64,000 nucleotides of DNA from Caloranaerobacter sp. TR13 (GTDB lineage: Bacteria > Bacillota > Clostridia > Tissierellales > Thermohalobacteraceae): NCBI RefSeq assembly GCF_001316435.1, contig NZ_JXLL01000002.1, positions 1 through 64,000 of the forward strand, in the 5' to 3' direction. Position numbers and translations under genes: made by a program. The notes beneath the pieces are model-generated. The model had not been told where the DNA came from and ran no database searches. It worked only from the letters and a program-made list of their open reading frames with translations. Positions 1 to 8,404 of the stretch are shown here, one piece after another (within the stretch, counting starts at the first letter, position 1; every line of letters begins with the position of its first letter).

Positions 1-5
1 ATGAA

Positions 6-32
6 AGTTGGCTTTTTAGCCAACTTTTTTTT
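6..32 (+). terminator. Rho-independent terminator of an upstream gene
   Basis: A 7-bp stem (AGTTGGC with GCCAACT, positions 6-12 and 19-25) and a TTTTTA loop are followed by a run of T. It probably ends a gene lying before the window. Confidence 0.7.
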
Positions 33-147
33 ATAATCCATAATCTATTCAAATCCAAGATTTTGTTCATATAATTGTACAAATATGGTTAATATATTAT
101 TGTAATGCTGTTTAGTTTTTTGTAAAATAATATTTGTTAATAGATTT

Positions 148-182
148 AAATATTTAACATTTACCATTTAAAATTTAAAATT
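148..182. repeat. AT-rich heptamer-phased array (H1)
   Basis: Five consecutive 7-nt units can be read in one phase (units of the TAACATT, TACCATT, TAAAATT type). The array ends 8 nt before tRNA-Arg. It is the weakest member of the heptamer family found throughout this window, because AT-rich DNA can look periodic by chance. Confidence 0.45.
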
Positions 183-190
183 GGCTTCCT

Positions 191-267
191 GCGCCCTTAG
201 CTCAATTGGATAGAGTAGTTGGCTTCGAACCAATTGGTTGGGGGTTCGAGTCCCTCAGGGCGCACCA
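191..267 (+). tRNA. tRNA-Arg (anticodon TCG)
   Basis: A complete cloverleaf can be drawn. The acceptor GCGCCCT pairs with AGGGCGC. The D stem is GCTC/GAGT. The anticodon stem GTTGG/CCAAT encloses the loop CTTCGAA with anticodon TCG. The T stem GGGGG/CCCTC encloses TTCGAGT. The CCA end is encoded. A long hairpin terminator follows directly. Confidence 0.96.
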
Positions 268-308
268 AAAATACTAAAAGCCTGGTTTTATCAGGCTTTT
301 AGTATTTT
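268..308. terminator. Bidirectional terminator between tRNA-Arg and the asparaginase gene
   Basis: A perfect 17-bp stem (268-284 with 292-308) and a 7-nt loop are flanked by A and T runs. It can end the tRNA transcript on + and the convergent asparaginase transcript on -. Confidence 0.85.
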
Positions 309-310
309 AA

Positions 311-1327
311 TTAGTTTATATTAGTGTATTTTTTCAACTTAAATTCTATCCTTGTTTCACCGACTATTTCTTGTTTATGATTTTTGATTTTTAAGACATA
401 ATATTTTTCGAGTTTCTTTAATTCTTCGTTTGTTATAATTCTTAATTGCCTTAATGTTTCTAATACTACTGCTGATAGGATTTTTGAGTTCCCGTCTTCA
501 ATTTTAAAAGCTATTCCTATTCCTTTATTTTTTAATCCAATTGCATAGTAAGCAGAAGCTCCTGATTTAGCAAATAACCTGTCTCCACAAACTTTCATTA
601 AATCAGTACAAATTCTATTTGTTCCTCCAACCATTTCAGGATACTGAGTCATTGCATTTATAATTTTTCTAACAACATTTTCTCTATCAGAATTAAAAAC
701 TTCAGGTTTAGATAACTTGGCAAAGCCATGAGCAAATTTATATAATGGCATAGCATGAACGACAGCACCACATCCATCCACAGCTGTTACTATTTCATCT
801 TCATCGTATTCACATATTTCAGATATAGTTTTCATTATTCTTTTTTGTACAGGATGTTCTGACTTGTAATATGAACCTAAATCTTCACCATAGTATTTAG
901 CTGTGATAAGCATACCAGCATGTTTGCCTGAACAATTGCAATGTATATTTTCAGGTTTTAATCTATTGCTTTTCAATTCCTCTGCAGCATAATCAGCTAT
1001 AGGATAGTGTGAACCGCATTGAAGATATTCTTCATTTAAACCTGCTTTTTTTAAAATACTTCTTACTGCATTGACATGAAAGCTTTCACCACTATGAGAT
1101 GCACAAAATATAGCTATTTCTTTATCTGTTATTCCATATTCTTTGATTGCACCACTTTCTAAAACGGGTATAGCTTGTATGGGTTTAGCAGACGAGCGAG
1201 CAAATGTTACTCTTTTAGGATCACCGTAATAGTAAAGTATTTTTCCTGTATAGTCAACTACTGCAATATGGCCTATATGAGTAAGGTCTATTATATTCCC
1301 CCTATAAGTTTTTGCTATTATCGACAT
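311..1327 (-). CDS. L-asparaginase II family protein
   Basis: This 338-residue protein matches the asparaginase-II family (the Rhizobium AnsA type), which is unrelated to the classical EcAI/EcAII enzymes. Expected reaction: L-asparagine to aspartate plus ammonia in the cytoplasm. The N-terminus (VVDYTGKILYYYGDP), the Ser-rich ARSSAKPIQAIP segment at about 43-54, CASHSGE near residue 75 and CNCSGKHAGML near residue 130 are family landmarks. The ATG at 1327 has an AAGGGGG ribosome site 8-10 nt upstream. The gene is monocistronic, with a terminator just past its stop and a 339-nt spacer before it. The family is clear; the substrate is inferred. Confidence 0.88.
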   Translation of the reverse strand: MSIIAKTYRGNIIDLTHIGHIAVVDYTGKILYYYGDPKRVTFARSSAKPIQAIPVLESGAIKEYGITDKEIAIFCASHSGESFHVNAVRSILKKAGLNEEYLQCGSHYPIADYAAEELKSNRLKPENIHCNCSGKHAGMLITAKYYGEDLGSYYKSEHPVQKRIMKTISEICEYDEDEIVTAVDGCGAVVHAMPLYKFAHGFAKLSKPEVFNSDRENVVRKIINAMTQYPEMVGGTNRICTDLMKVCGDRLFAKSGASAYYAIGLKNKGIGIAFKIEDGNSKILSAVVLETLRQLRIITNEELKKLEKYYVLKIKNHKQEIVGETRIEFKLKKYTNIN

Positions 1328-1666
1328 TTATAGACCCCCTTATAATCAAATATACTTTAATTGTATCATATTATTTTATAATTTATAGGAAATTATAATC
1401 AAATCTTTCAATATTAAAATCAAGGTTGATTTTATTGAAACTTTGTCTGACATGTTTACACATGCCAGAGCTGTTATAAACTTTATTAAATTGTGGATAA
1501 TTTAAATATAATTTCCGTTATAATTTTCAACAAAATCTACATTATAGTTGATTTTAAATCGAAGATTTTGTTTTAAAAAAAGATTGACATTCAGTATACG
1601 ATTTTAATAAAATATAGATTAAGTTTAAGATTTTACCATTTATTATTGTGTTTGGGGGGCAATTAA
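1328..1666. other. Intergenic spacer with inverted repeat and candidate promoter
   Basis: This 339-nt spacer separates divergent genes. It holds a perfect 10-bp inverted repeat, AACAAAATCT at 1529-1538 and AGATTTTGTT at 1563-1572, with 24 nt between the arms. A likely promoter for the + strand gene follows. No ORF or RNA gene was recognised. Confidence 0.6.
1584..1613 (+). promoter_or_regulatory. SigA-type promoter of the CPBP protease gene
   Basis: TTGACA (1584-1589) and TAAAAT (1608-1613) are separated by 18 nt, about 50 nt upstream of the start codon. The promoter lies just after the right arm of the 10-bp inverted repeat, where a regulator could act. Confidence 0.6.
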
Positions 1667-2530
1667 ATGAAAAAATATTTAAAAATGTTTGGTAGTGTTT
1701 TATTATTAATAAGTTTATATGTTATACCTCAATTTATTGCAGGAGCTGTACTAGGGGTAGTTATTGCGCTTAATAATATTGAAAAAGCTCAAGATCCAGC
1801 TTTTTTACAACAGATGATTAATACAAATATTCAATATGCAATGCTTTTAGGAATAGTGATTTCTACACTAATATTCTTTATTGGATATAATAAGATGAAA
1901 GATAAAATTAGAAACTGTAATTTTACATCAATTAGCTTTAAAAATATTAGTTTTGCTGTGCTTATTGGATTTTTGTTTAATATTTTTATCAGTTTAATAC
2001 TTATGTTAATTCAAACAAGTAAAACATTTATGAATTCATCAGATATTCAGGAAGTTTTTTCGAATTATGCTGAAAATGTAGGCTTTTTGATGGATGGCAA
2101 TATTGTAACTGTTCTTTTAATAATTGGGATTTTGGTACCTATTTTTGAAGAAATTCTATATAGAGGATTAATATATAAAAGATTGGCTGAAGATATTAAT
2201 ATATGGGCAGCTATAATTATACAAGCTATTTTGTTTGGATTAACTCATTTTAATTTAATACAAGGATTATATACGTTTGTATTAGGTATTATATTGGCGT
2301 TAACTTATCATTGGGTAAAGTCAATATGGGCACCGATTATTATACACATAACTTTTAACTCTGCTAATTATGTTGTGAAATTTATACTATCATTAGTGGA
2401 GAATAGTACAGTAGGTATTATTATTACCTCGATAATCAGTTTTGCATTTATTTTAATTATACTATATAAAATCAGAAAAAATTACATTGGGAAATATGAT
2501 GAAACAAGTGAAGTTACAGCTATTGCTTAA
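1667..2530 (+). CDS. CPBP family intramembrane metalloprotease
   Basis: This 287-residue integral membrane protein of the CPBP (CAAX protease and bacteriocin-processing, Abi) family has several hydrophobic helices. The family motifs are all visible: EExxxR as EEILYR (Glu161, Glu162, Arg166), FGLTHF with His194, and HxxxN as HITFN (His227, Asn231). These residues are thought to form a membrane-embedded glutamate-type protease site. The ATG follows a strong GGGGGG ribosome site. The gene stands alone with its own promoter and terminator. Substrates of bacterial CPBP proteins are mostly unknown; bacteriocin immunity or peptide processing is possible, but no bacteriocin gene is nearby. Confidence 0.88.
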   Translation: MKKYLKMFGSVLLLISLYVIPQFIAGAVLGVVIALNNIEKAQDPAFLQQMINTNIQYAMLLGIVISTLIFFIGYNKMKDKIRNCNFTSISFKNISFAVLIGFLFNIFISLILMLIQTSKTFMNSSDIQEVFSNYAENVGFLMDGNIVTVLLIIGILVPIFEEILYRGLIYKRLAEDINIWAAIIIQAILFGLTHFNLIQGLYTFVLGIILALTYHWVKSIWAPIIIHITFNSANYVVKFILSLVENSTVGIIITSIISFAFILIILYKIRKNYIGKYDETSEVTAIA

Positions 2531-2540
2531 GTTTAAATTA

Positions 2541-2573
2541 AAATAGAGATGAAGCATTCATCTCTATTTTAAT
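2541..2573 (+). terminator. Terminator after the CPBP gene
   Basis: A 13-bp stem (2541-2553 with 2557-2569) runs into T residues just past the stop codon. Confidence 0.85.
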
Positions 2574-2896
2574 TTCATTTAGCTATAATAGTTACATCTA
2601 CAACTTTATCCCAATTGTACCGGGGATTATTGTAGAAGTTATCTTAGTTTTGTATGTTATTTTGAAAGTTGATATATATATATAAACTTCATACAGTATA
2701 GTTCACTAGAAAATAAAAATCTCCTTATAGCTATACTTTGCTAGTAACTATAATATGTAAGATTTTGTTGATAAGATATACAGAGTTATCATAAATTCTT
2801 GAAGGCATTAGATATTAAATCTAGAATATAGATAATATTGAAAATTTGTATTTCGTGTAGATAGACAAATTTATATGTTATAAATAGGAGGGTTAT
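2574..2896. other. AT-rich spacer with no recognised gene
   Basis: It includes a short TA dinucleotide run near 2672-2683 and one copy of the 11-mer AAGATTTTGTT (2759-2769), which recurs in other spacers. An AGGAGGG-like ribosome site for the next gene lies at the end. I see no coding or RNA signal. Confidence 0.5.
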
Positions 2897-3604
2897 ATGG
2901 ATAAGGTTAAAGCTATTAAAAATGAGTTATCAAAATATATTGATGAAGAAAAAGCAAAGTATCTACCCAATTTTTTTAAAGCTTTCCCTGGGGGGTATGG
3001 CGAAGGGGATAAATTTATAGGAGTAGCTGTGCCAAATCAAAGAAAGGTGGCGAAAAAGTTCAAAGATTTATCTTTAAATGAGATACAGAAGCTATTAAAT
3101 GAAGATATACATGAATATAGATTAACAGCATTATTTATATTAGTTCATAAATTTCAGAAAAGTGATAACATAGGGAAAAAAGAAATAGTGGATTTTTATA
3201 TAAAAAATATTAATAGAGTAAACAATTGGGATTTAGTTGATTCAACAGCTTATAAAATTTTAGGTCCATATTTAATAGATAAAGATAAGTCTTTACTATA
3301 TGATTTTGCAAAAACAGATCATCTCTGGAAACAGAGGATTTCGATTGTTACTACTTACTATTTCATTAAGAATGGGAAATATGAAGACACATTAAAAATT
3401 TCAAAACTACTATTAGACCATAAGCATGATTTAATTCATAAGGCTGTAGGTTGGATGTTAAGAGAGATAGGTAATAGAGATAAAGAAGTAGAAGTAGAAT
3501 TTTTAAAAAAATATTATAAAAAAATGCCAAGAACTATGTTGAGATATGCAATAGAAAAATTTGATAAAGAGGAAAGAACTAAATATTTAAAAGGGGAGAT
3601 ATAG
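2897..3604 (+). CDS. DNA alkylation repair protein, AlkD-like
   Basis: This 235-residue all-helical protein belongs to the DNA alkylation repair (AlkC/AlkD, HEAT-like repeat) family. These glycosylases remove bulky or cationic alkylated bases without flipping them. The landmarks are the N-terminal NQRKVAKKF segment, VNNWDLVDSTAYKILG near residue 115 (the conserved W-D pair) and HKAVGWMLREIG near residue 190. The ATG has an AGGAGGG site. It is a single-gene unit with its own terminator. The family assignment is firm. Enzyme activity is inferred because some members have lost it. Confidence 0.88.
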   Translation: MDKVKAIKNELSKYIDEEKAKYLPNFFKAFPGGYGEGDKFIGVAVPNQRKVAKKFKDLSLNEIQKLLNEDIHEYRLTALFILVHKFQKSDNIGKKEIVDFYIKNINRVNNWDLVDSTAYKILGPYLIDKDKSLLYDFAKTDHLWKQRISIVTTYYFIKNGKYEDTLKISKLLLDHKHDLIHKAVGWMLREIGNRDKEVEVEFLKKYYKKMPRTMLRYAIEKFDKEERTKYLKGEI

Positions 3605-3618
3605 CGTTAGAGTTAATA

Positions 3619-3660
3619 AAGCCAGGTAATCAATCTTTTAATTGATAACCTGGCTTTTTA
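3619..3660 (+). terminator. Terminator after the AlkD-like gene
   Basis: A 16-bp stem with one mismatch (3619-3634 with 3641-3656) is followed by T residues. The inverted-repeat element at 3662 begins immediately after it. Confidence 0.85.
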
Positions 3661-3661
3661 T

Positions 3662-3884
3662 GAATAGAATCTGAAGTAGCTATAACAACTTTGTAACGAC
3701 TTTGGTGGAGTTTTTTCAGCCAAACTTTCAACCTACCCTTCTATATAACTTCTAGAGTTTAAAACTTCTTAAAACTTTATTTAAAAAATTTTTTCTTGAA
3801 GTTAAAATAGAATCTTACTTAAATTAGATAAAACTTAAACTTTTGTATAAGTTATAAGTTGCTATAAGCTACTAGATTCTATTC
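3662..3884. mobile_element. MITE-like non-coding element with about 28-bp imperfect terminal inverted repeats
   Basis: The left end (3662-3690) and the reverse complement of the right end (3857-3884) both start GAATAGAATCT. They then read (GA)AGTAGCT(T)ATA(A/G)CAACT, differing by two small indels and one substitution. The 223-bp body is AT-rich with no ORF. TTTA occurs on both sides (3657-3660 and 3885-3888) and could be a target duplication, with a 1-nt offset on the left. The size and structure fit a miniature inverted-repeat element. A second 11-bp hairpin lies just outside (3889-3899 with 3906-3916). Confidence 0.45.
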
Positions 3885-4026
3885 TTTAAAGAAGAATATT
3901 TAATTATATTCTTCTTATTCTATATATACCAATAAAAACATATCTTAAACATTAATTTAGAATTATTTTAATGAAAATGCAATTTTGAGACAATGAACCA
4001 GGTTCGTTGTTTCAGTTCTTTGTTAA

Positions 4027-4082
4027 ATAAAATTAAAAATGGAAGGCAAATGACGAATAGCGAAAGTCGAATGACCAAAATG
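4027..4082. repeat. Heptamer-phased array (H2)
   Basis: Eight consecutive 7-nt units are in phase: AT-type units (ATAAAAT, TAAAAAT), then GAAT-type units (GAATAGC, GAAAGTC, GAATGAC). The AT-then-GAAT order is the same as in the large array near 15.2 kb. An 8-bp hairpin (AAAATGGC/GCCATTTT, 4077-4097) overlaps the end. Confidence 0.65.
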
Positions 4083-4171
4083 GCGTTTGGCCATTTTCAA
4101 ATATATTTACAACTATCGTTAAATAATATATGATAGAAATGTTCTAAATTAAAGTTAATGGAGGACTGAAA

Positions 4172-5341
4172 ATGGCAAAAGTAATTTTGAAAAAACATAG
4201 AGATAAGAGAATATTAAATGGTCATTTATGGGTTTTTGATAATGAAATTGAACGAATTGAAGGAGATTACGAACCCGGTGATATTGTAGATGTATACAAT
4301 AGCATAGATAAATTTTTAGGAAGAGGTTACATTAATCCAAAGTCTAAAATACGAGTGCGTATTATGACACGCAAACAAGAAGAAATAAATAGAGAATTTT
4401 TCAAAAAGAGAATTGAAAACGCTTGGGAGTATAGAAAAAGATTGGTTGATACATCTAGCTGTCGTGTCATATTTGGAGAAGCTGATTTTATTCCAGCTCT
4501 TATAGTTGATAAGTTTAGTGATTACTTAGTAATTCAAACCCTTGCATTAGGTATAGATAAATATAAAGATATGATTGTTGAACTTCTTGATGAAATTATC
4601 AAACCAAAAGGGATATTTGAAAGAAATGATGTTCCAGTAAGGGAACTAGAAGGATTAGATCAGAAAAAGGGATTTTTAAAGGGACCATTTGATACTAAAG
4701 TTGAAATCGTTGAAAATGGAATAAAAATGATTGTTGATATAGAAAATGGACAAAAAACTGGATATTTCTTAGATCAAAGAGAAAATAGAGCTGCTATTAA
4801 GCTACTAGTTAAGAATGCTAGAGTATTAGATACATTTACACATACAGGAGGATTTGCATTACATGCAGCACACTATGGTGCTAAAGAGGTAATAGCTGTT
4901 GATATTTCAGAACATGCAATAGACTATGTACAACAAAACGCAAAATTAAATGGATTTGAAAATAAAATTCAAGGTGTTGTAGGTAATGTTTTTGATGTAC
5001 TAAGAGATTATCATAAAAATAAAGAAAAATTTGATGTAGTAATATTAGATCCACCAGCATTTTGCAAGTCACGTTCTGCTTTAAAAGGAGCATATCGAGG
5101 ATACAAAGAAATTAATTTAAGAGCAATGAAGATAATTAAACCAGGCGGATTTTTAGTTACTTGTTCATGTTCTCACTACATGACACCAGAATTATTTATG
5201 GAGATGATTCAAGATGCAGCAAAAGATGCTAAAAAGACATTAAGACAGATAGAAGTGCGTACTCAGGCAAAAGACCATCCAATACTATTAGGTTCAGATG
5301 AGTCATTATATTTAAAATGTGTAATTGTGCAGGTTATATAG
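4172..5341 (+). CDS. Class I rRNA large-subunit methyltransferase, RlmI-like
   Basis: This 389-residue protein has an N-terminal PUA domain (about 1-75, starting with the typical KKHRDKRILNGHLWVF) and a Rossmann SAM-dependent methyltransferase domain. Visible motifs are the SAM-binding segment VLDTFTHTGGFALHAA (about 216-231), the acidic VDIS near 245 and the catalytic DPPAFCKS (about 293-300). A nearby TCSCSHYM segment carries the second conserved cysteine. This is the layout of E. coli RlmI (YccW), which makes m5C1962 in 23S rRNA. The ATG has a GGAGGA site. The gene is monocistronic with two hairpins downstream. The exact target base is inferred. Confidence 0.88.
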   Translation: MAKVILKKHRDKRILNGHLWVFDNEIERIEGDYEPGDIVDVYNSIDKFLGRGYINPKSKIRVRIMTRKQEEINREFFKKRIENAWEYRKRLVDTSSCRVIFGEADFIPALIVDKFSDYLVIQTLALGIDKYKDMIVELLDEIIKPKGIFERNDVPVRELEGLDQKKGFLKGPFDTKVEIVENGIKMIVDIENGQKTGYFLDQRENRAAIKLLVKNARVLDTFTHTGGFALHAAHYGAKEVIAVDISEHAIDYVQQNAKLNGFENKIQGVVGNVFDVLRDYHKNKEKFDVVILDPPAFCKSRSALKGAYRGYKEINLRAMKIIKPGGFLVTCSCSHYMTPELFMEMIQDAAKDAKKTLRQIEVRTQAKDHPILLGSDESLYLKCVIVQVI

Positions 5342-5371
5342 AGCCAACGAATTTAGTTCGTTGGCTCTATA
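5337..5371 (+). terminator. First terminator after the rRNA methyltransferase gene
   Basis: A perfect 11-bp core stem (5341-5351 with 5357-5367), extendable by TATA/TATA, begins at the stop codon and ends in ATTTT. Confidence 0.75.
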
Positions 5372-5375
5372 TTTT

Positions 5376-5397
5376 AGCGACCGTTGGTCGCTTTTTA
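5376..5397 (+). terminator. Second, tandem terminator
   Basis: AGCGACC pairs with GGTCGCT around a 3-nt loop and is followed by TTTTT. It backs up the preceding hairpin. Confidence 0.8.
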
Positions 5398-5766
5398 TTG
5401 TTAATTCAATATTATTGAAATTTTGTGAAAAATTAAATAAAGTTAACAAATTAAATGTTAAATTTTTTTAAAAACAGCTTACAAAGCAGTAAAAATACAC
5501 ATTCTTGCGAAGTGCGCTAAAATACTGGTAAAGAAAACCATTGAAAATCCAATAAGCATATTGTACTATGTTAATTGTCGATTTAATACCAACCTTGCCG
5601 AATTTGTTAACTCCTCTATCATTTTAATTGTTTGAAAATTTAGCTTCTTAAAAAAATTAAAGGTTCCAATTTTCATTGTGTCATAACAGAATGTGTTATA
5701 AGTTTTGTCTCTAAAGCGAGGGAGCCCTCGATGAAAAATCTATAAAAAATAAAGGAGGAAAACGTT
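5398..5766 (+). promoter_or_regulatory. Regulatory region of the peptide transporter operon
   Basis: This 369-nt leader region has no ORF. It holds a CodY-box-like site (5626-5640) and an inverted repeat ATAACA/TGTTAT (5684-5700) overlapping a possible extended -10, TGTTATAAG (5694-5702). A GC-rich palindrome, CGAGGG/CCCTCG (5717-5730), lies in the probable 5' UTR, before the GGAGG ribosome site. Confidence 0.5.
5626..5640. promoter_or_regulatory. Candidate CodY box upstream of the peptide transporter operon
   Basis: AATTGTTTGAAAATT matches 13 of 15 positions of the CodY consensus AATTTTCWGAAAATT. CodY represses opp/dpp transporters in many Firmicutes, so the position makes sense. In AT-rich DNA such matches also arise by chance. 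Confidence 0.4.
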
Positions 5767-7296
5767 ATGCTAAGAAACAAAAAACTGATTTTAGTAGTAA
5801 CTTCAATTTTAGTATTAGCCCTTGCTTTAGCTGGATGCGGACAAAAACCAGCTGAAGATGCTAAGGTACAAAAAGATACGATAGTAGTTGCACAAAGTGC
5901 AGATGCAAAATCATTAGATCCACATGCAACAAACGATTCAACATCAGCAAATGTAATGACTCAAATTTATGACACATTAGTTTATGCTACAGAAGACATG
6001 GAATTACAACCAGGATTAGCTGAAAGTTGGAACCAAGTAGATGAGACAACATGGGAATTCAACATTAGAAAAGGTGTTAAATTCCACAATGGTGAGGAAT
6101 TAAAGGCAAGCGATGTTAAGTTTACATTAGATAGAATGATGCAATCAAGCAAAGTAAGCCATATAATAGAAGCGATTGATTCAGTAGAGGTAGTTGACGA
6201 TTATAAAGTTGTTATAAAAACTAAAGAACCATTCAGTCCATTGTTAGCACACTTAGCTCACAGTGCAGCATCAATATTAAATGAGAAAGCTGTAAAAGAA
6301 GCAGGTGAAAATTACGGACAAAATCCAGTTGGTACTGGTCCATTTAAATTCGTAAGCTGGGAAGCAGGAGATAAAATAACTTTAGAAAGATTTGATGATT
6401 ACTTCAGAGGACCTGCTAAGATTAAAAACATAGTATTTAGAGTAGTTCCAGAAGGAACAAACAGAACAATAGGATTAGAAACAGGAGAAATTGATATTGC
6501 ATATGGTATAGAGCCAATCGATAAGGATAGAGTAGCAAATCACGAAAAATTACAATTAATTGAAGCACCATCATTAGCTATGTACTATATCGGATTTAAC
6601 GTTGAAAAAGCTCCATTTGATAACAAACTTGTAAGACAAGCTATAAGTTACGCTATAAATCCAGATGATATAATTGAAGCCGTTTTAAGTGGTTCAGGAT
6701 TTAAAGCTAATTCACCAATTGCTCCAGGAGTATTTGGATATAACGATAAATTAAACAGATATCAATACAATCCAGAAAAAGCAAAAGAATTACTTAAAGA
6801 AGCAGGGTATGAAAACGGATTTAAAACTAAACTTTGGATAAGTGGTTCATTAGCTAACCAGATAGCACAAATTGTACAAGCTCAATTAAAAGAAGTAGGT
6901 ATAGATGTAAGTATTGAATCTTTAGAGTGGGGAACTTATATAGATAAAACTGCAAAAGGAGAACAAGAAATGTTCTTCTTAGGATGGGGAACAGTTACTG
7001 CAGATGCTGACTACGGTTTATATCCATTATTCCACAGCTCAGCAAAAGGTTCAGCAGGTAACAGATCATTCTATTCAAATCCAGAAGTTGATAAGTTATT
7101 AGAACAAGGTAAAGTTACAACAGATGTTGAAAAGAGAGCAGAAATATACAAAAAAGCTCAAGAGTTAATTATGGATGATGCACCAATATTCCCATTATTC
7201 TACAAAGTTCAAAATGCTGGAACACAAAAATTCATAAAAGGATTTAAACTTCATCCAGCAGGACACCACAAACTATATAATGTATACTTTGAATAA
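5767..7296 (+). CDS. Peptide ABC transporter substrate-binding lipoprotein
   Basis: This 509-residue SBP family 5 (OppA/DppA) protein has a lipoprotein signal peptide with lipobox LAGC (Cys24). It is expected on the outer face of the membrane. Family features include SLDPHATNDSTS early, ETTWEFNIRKGVKFHNGE (the family signature) at about 95-110, and a peptide-binding C-terminal lobe. It delivers di- or oligopeptides to the permeases encoded next. A strong intercistronic hairpin separates it from the permease genes, a usual device for raising SBP over permease levels. The ATG has AAAGGAGG. Peptide is the likeliest substrate; nickel or sugars cannot be excluded. Confidence 0.9.
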   Translation: MLRNKKLILVVTSILVLALALAGCGQKPAEDAKVQKDTIVVAQSADAKSLDPHATNDSTSANVMTQIYDTLVYATEDMELQPGLAESWNQVDETTWEFNIRKGVKFHNGEELKASDVKFTLDRMMQSSKVSHIIEAIDSVEVVDDYKVVIKTKEPFSPLLAHLAHSAASILNEKAVKEAGENYGQNPVGTGPFKFVSWEAGDKITLERFDDYFRGPAKIKNIVFRVVPEGTNRTIGLETGEIDIAYGIEPIDKDRVANHEKLQLIEAPSLAMYYIGFNVEKAPFDNKLVRQAISYAINPDDIIEAVLSGSGFKANSPIAPGVFGYNDKLNRYQYNPEKAKELLKEAGYENGFKTKLWISGSLANQIAQIVQAQLKEVGIDVSIESLEWGTYIDKTAKGEQEMFFLGWGTVTADADYGLYPLFHSSAKGSAGNRSFYSNPEVDKLLEQGKVTTDVEKRAEIYKKAQELIMDDAPIFPLFYKVQNAGTQKFIKGFKLHPAGHHKLYNVYFE

Positions 7297-7325
7297 AAAT
7301 TAATTTAAATAAAAATTCACAATGA

Positions 7326-7367
7326 AAAGTAAAAAGTAGGACCAAACTTCGGTCCTGCTTTTACTTT
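7326..7367 (+). other. Intercistronic hairpin between SBP and permease genes
   Basis: A stem of about 17 bp with one bulged A and one G-T pair (7326-7343 with 7351-7367) is not followed by a T run. It is therefore more likely an mRNA 3'-end stabiliser or attenuator than a full terminator. It would uncouple SBP levels from those of the downstream genes. Confidence 0.65.
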
Positions 7368-7445
7368 CAAGAGGAATAATACAAAATTTTGTGACAAATC
7401 AAATAATAACGACAATTGCAATGATATTTCGGAAGGAGGAATACA

Positions 7446-8372
7446 ATGCATAAGTATATACTTCGTAGATTACTTTTGCTTATACCTGTTATTTTAGGTG
7501 TAACTTTTATAGTATTCTCAATAATGTATTTAACACCTGGAGATCCAGCTCAAATTATCCTTGGAGAAAGTGCGCCACCTGAAAAGGTTGCACAATTAAG
7601 AGAAGAAATGGGACTTAATGATCCATTTATTATACAATATTTCAGATTTGTAAAAAATGGTTTAAAAGGTGATTTCGGTAGGTCATATTCTACTAGAAGA
7701 CCTGTTTTTTCAGAGATATTTGCAAGATTCCCAGCGACTTTAAAACTTACTATAGCAGGAGTATTGGTTGCAATAATAATAGGTATTCCTGTAGGTATTA
7801 TTTCAGCAACCAAACAATACTCGCTATTTGATAATGTTAGTATGATTGGTGCATTACTTGGAGTTTCAATGCCTAACTTTTGGTTTGGATTAATGTTAGT
7901 TCTTGTATTCTCAGTTATGTTAGGATGGTTCCCTTCAGGAGGAGACAATGGTTTGGCAAGTTTAGTACTTCCAGCAATAACATTAGGTACAAGTGCAGCG
8001 GCATTAATTACTCGTATGACACGTTCTTCAATGCTTGAAGTTATAAGACAAGATTATATAAGAACAGCAAGAGCTAAAGGTGTTTTAGAGAAAAAAGTAA
8101 TTAACAAACACGCTTTGAAAAACGCATTAATTCCAATTATAACAGTTGTAGGTTTACAGTTTGGTTATTTACTAGGTGGTGCTGTTTTAACAGAGACAGT
8201 ATTTTCATGGCCTGGAGTAGGTAGATTATTAGTTGATGCAATAAGACAAAAAGATACTCCAATGGTATTGGCTTCAGTTGTTTTCGTATCAGTAACATTC
8301 AGTTTTGTAAACTTGATGGTTGATATCCTATATGCATACGTAGATCCAAGAATAAAGTCACAGTATAAATAA
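7446..8372 (+). CDS. Peptide ABC transporter permease (DppB/OppB type)
   Basis: This 308-residue inner-membrane permease has about six helices. The N-terminal RRLLLLIPVILGVTFIVF helix and the TPGDPA motif are typical of DppB/OppB. The EAA-loop region YIRTARAKGVLEKKVINKHALKNAL (about 207-231), which docks on the ATPases, is intact. The ATG follows GGAAGGAGG. It pairs with the next gene's product to form the heterodimeric channel. Confidence 0.92.
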   Translation: MHKYILRRLLLLIPVILGVTFIVFSIMYLTPGDPAQIILGESAPPEKVAQLREEMGLNDPFIIQYFRFVKNGLKGDFGRSYSTRRPVFSEIFARFPATLKLTIAGVLVAIIIGIPVGIISATKQYSLFDNVSMIGALLGVSMPNFWFGLMLVLVFSVMLGWFPSGGDNGLASLVLPAITLGTSAAALITRMTRSSMLEVIRQDYIRTARAKGVLEKKVINKHALKNALIPIITVVGLQFGYLLGGAVLTETVFSWPGVGRLLVDAIRQKDTPMVLASVVFVSVTFSFVNLMVDILYAYVDPRIKSQYK

Positions 8373-8404
8373 TTTTCAATTCACAATGTGAAGGAGGTTA
8401 AAGG

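Noticed and set aside
3986-4012. Terminator-like hairpin with CAATGAACC arms
   Set aside because: The loop would be a single base unless pairs are opened, and no gene ends just before it; it may be a relic of the same arm as at 27123.
4881-5093. Minus-strand frame within the rRNA methyltransferase gene
   Set aside because: Low-complexity shadow of a well-supported gene.
5717-5730. Terminator before the peptide transporter gene
   Set aside because: The palindrome CGAGGG/CCCTCG has almost no loop and no T run after it.
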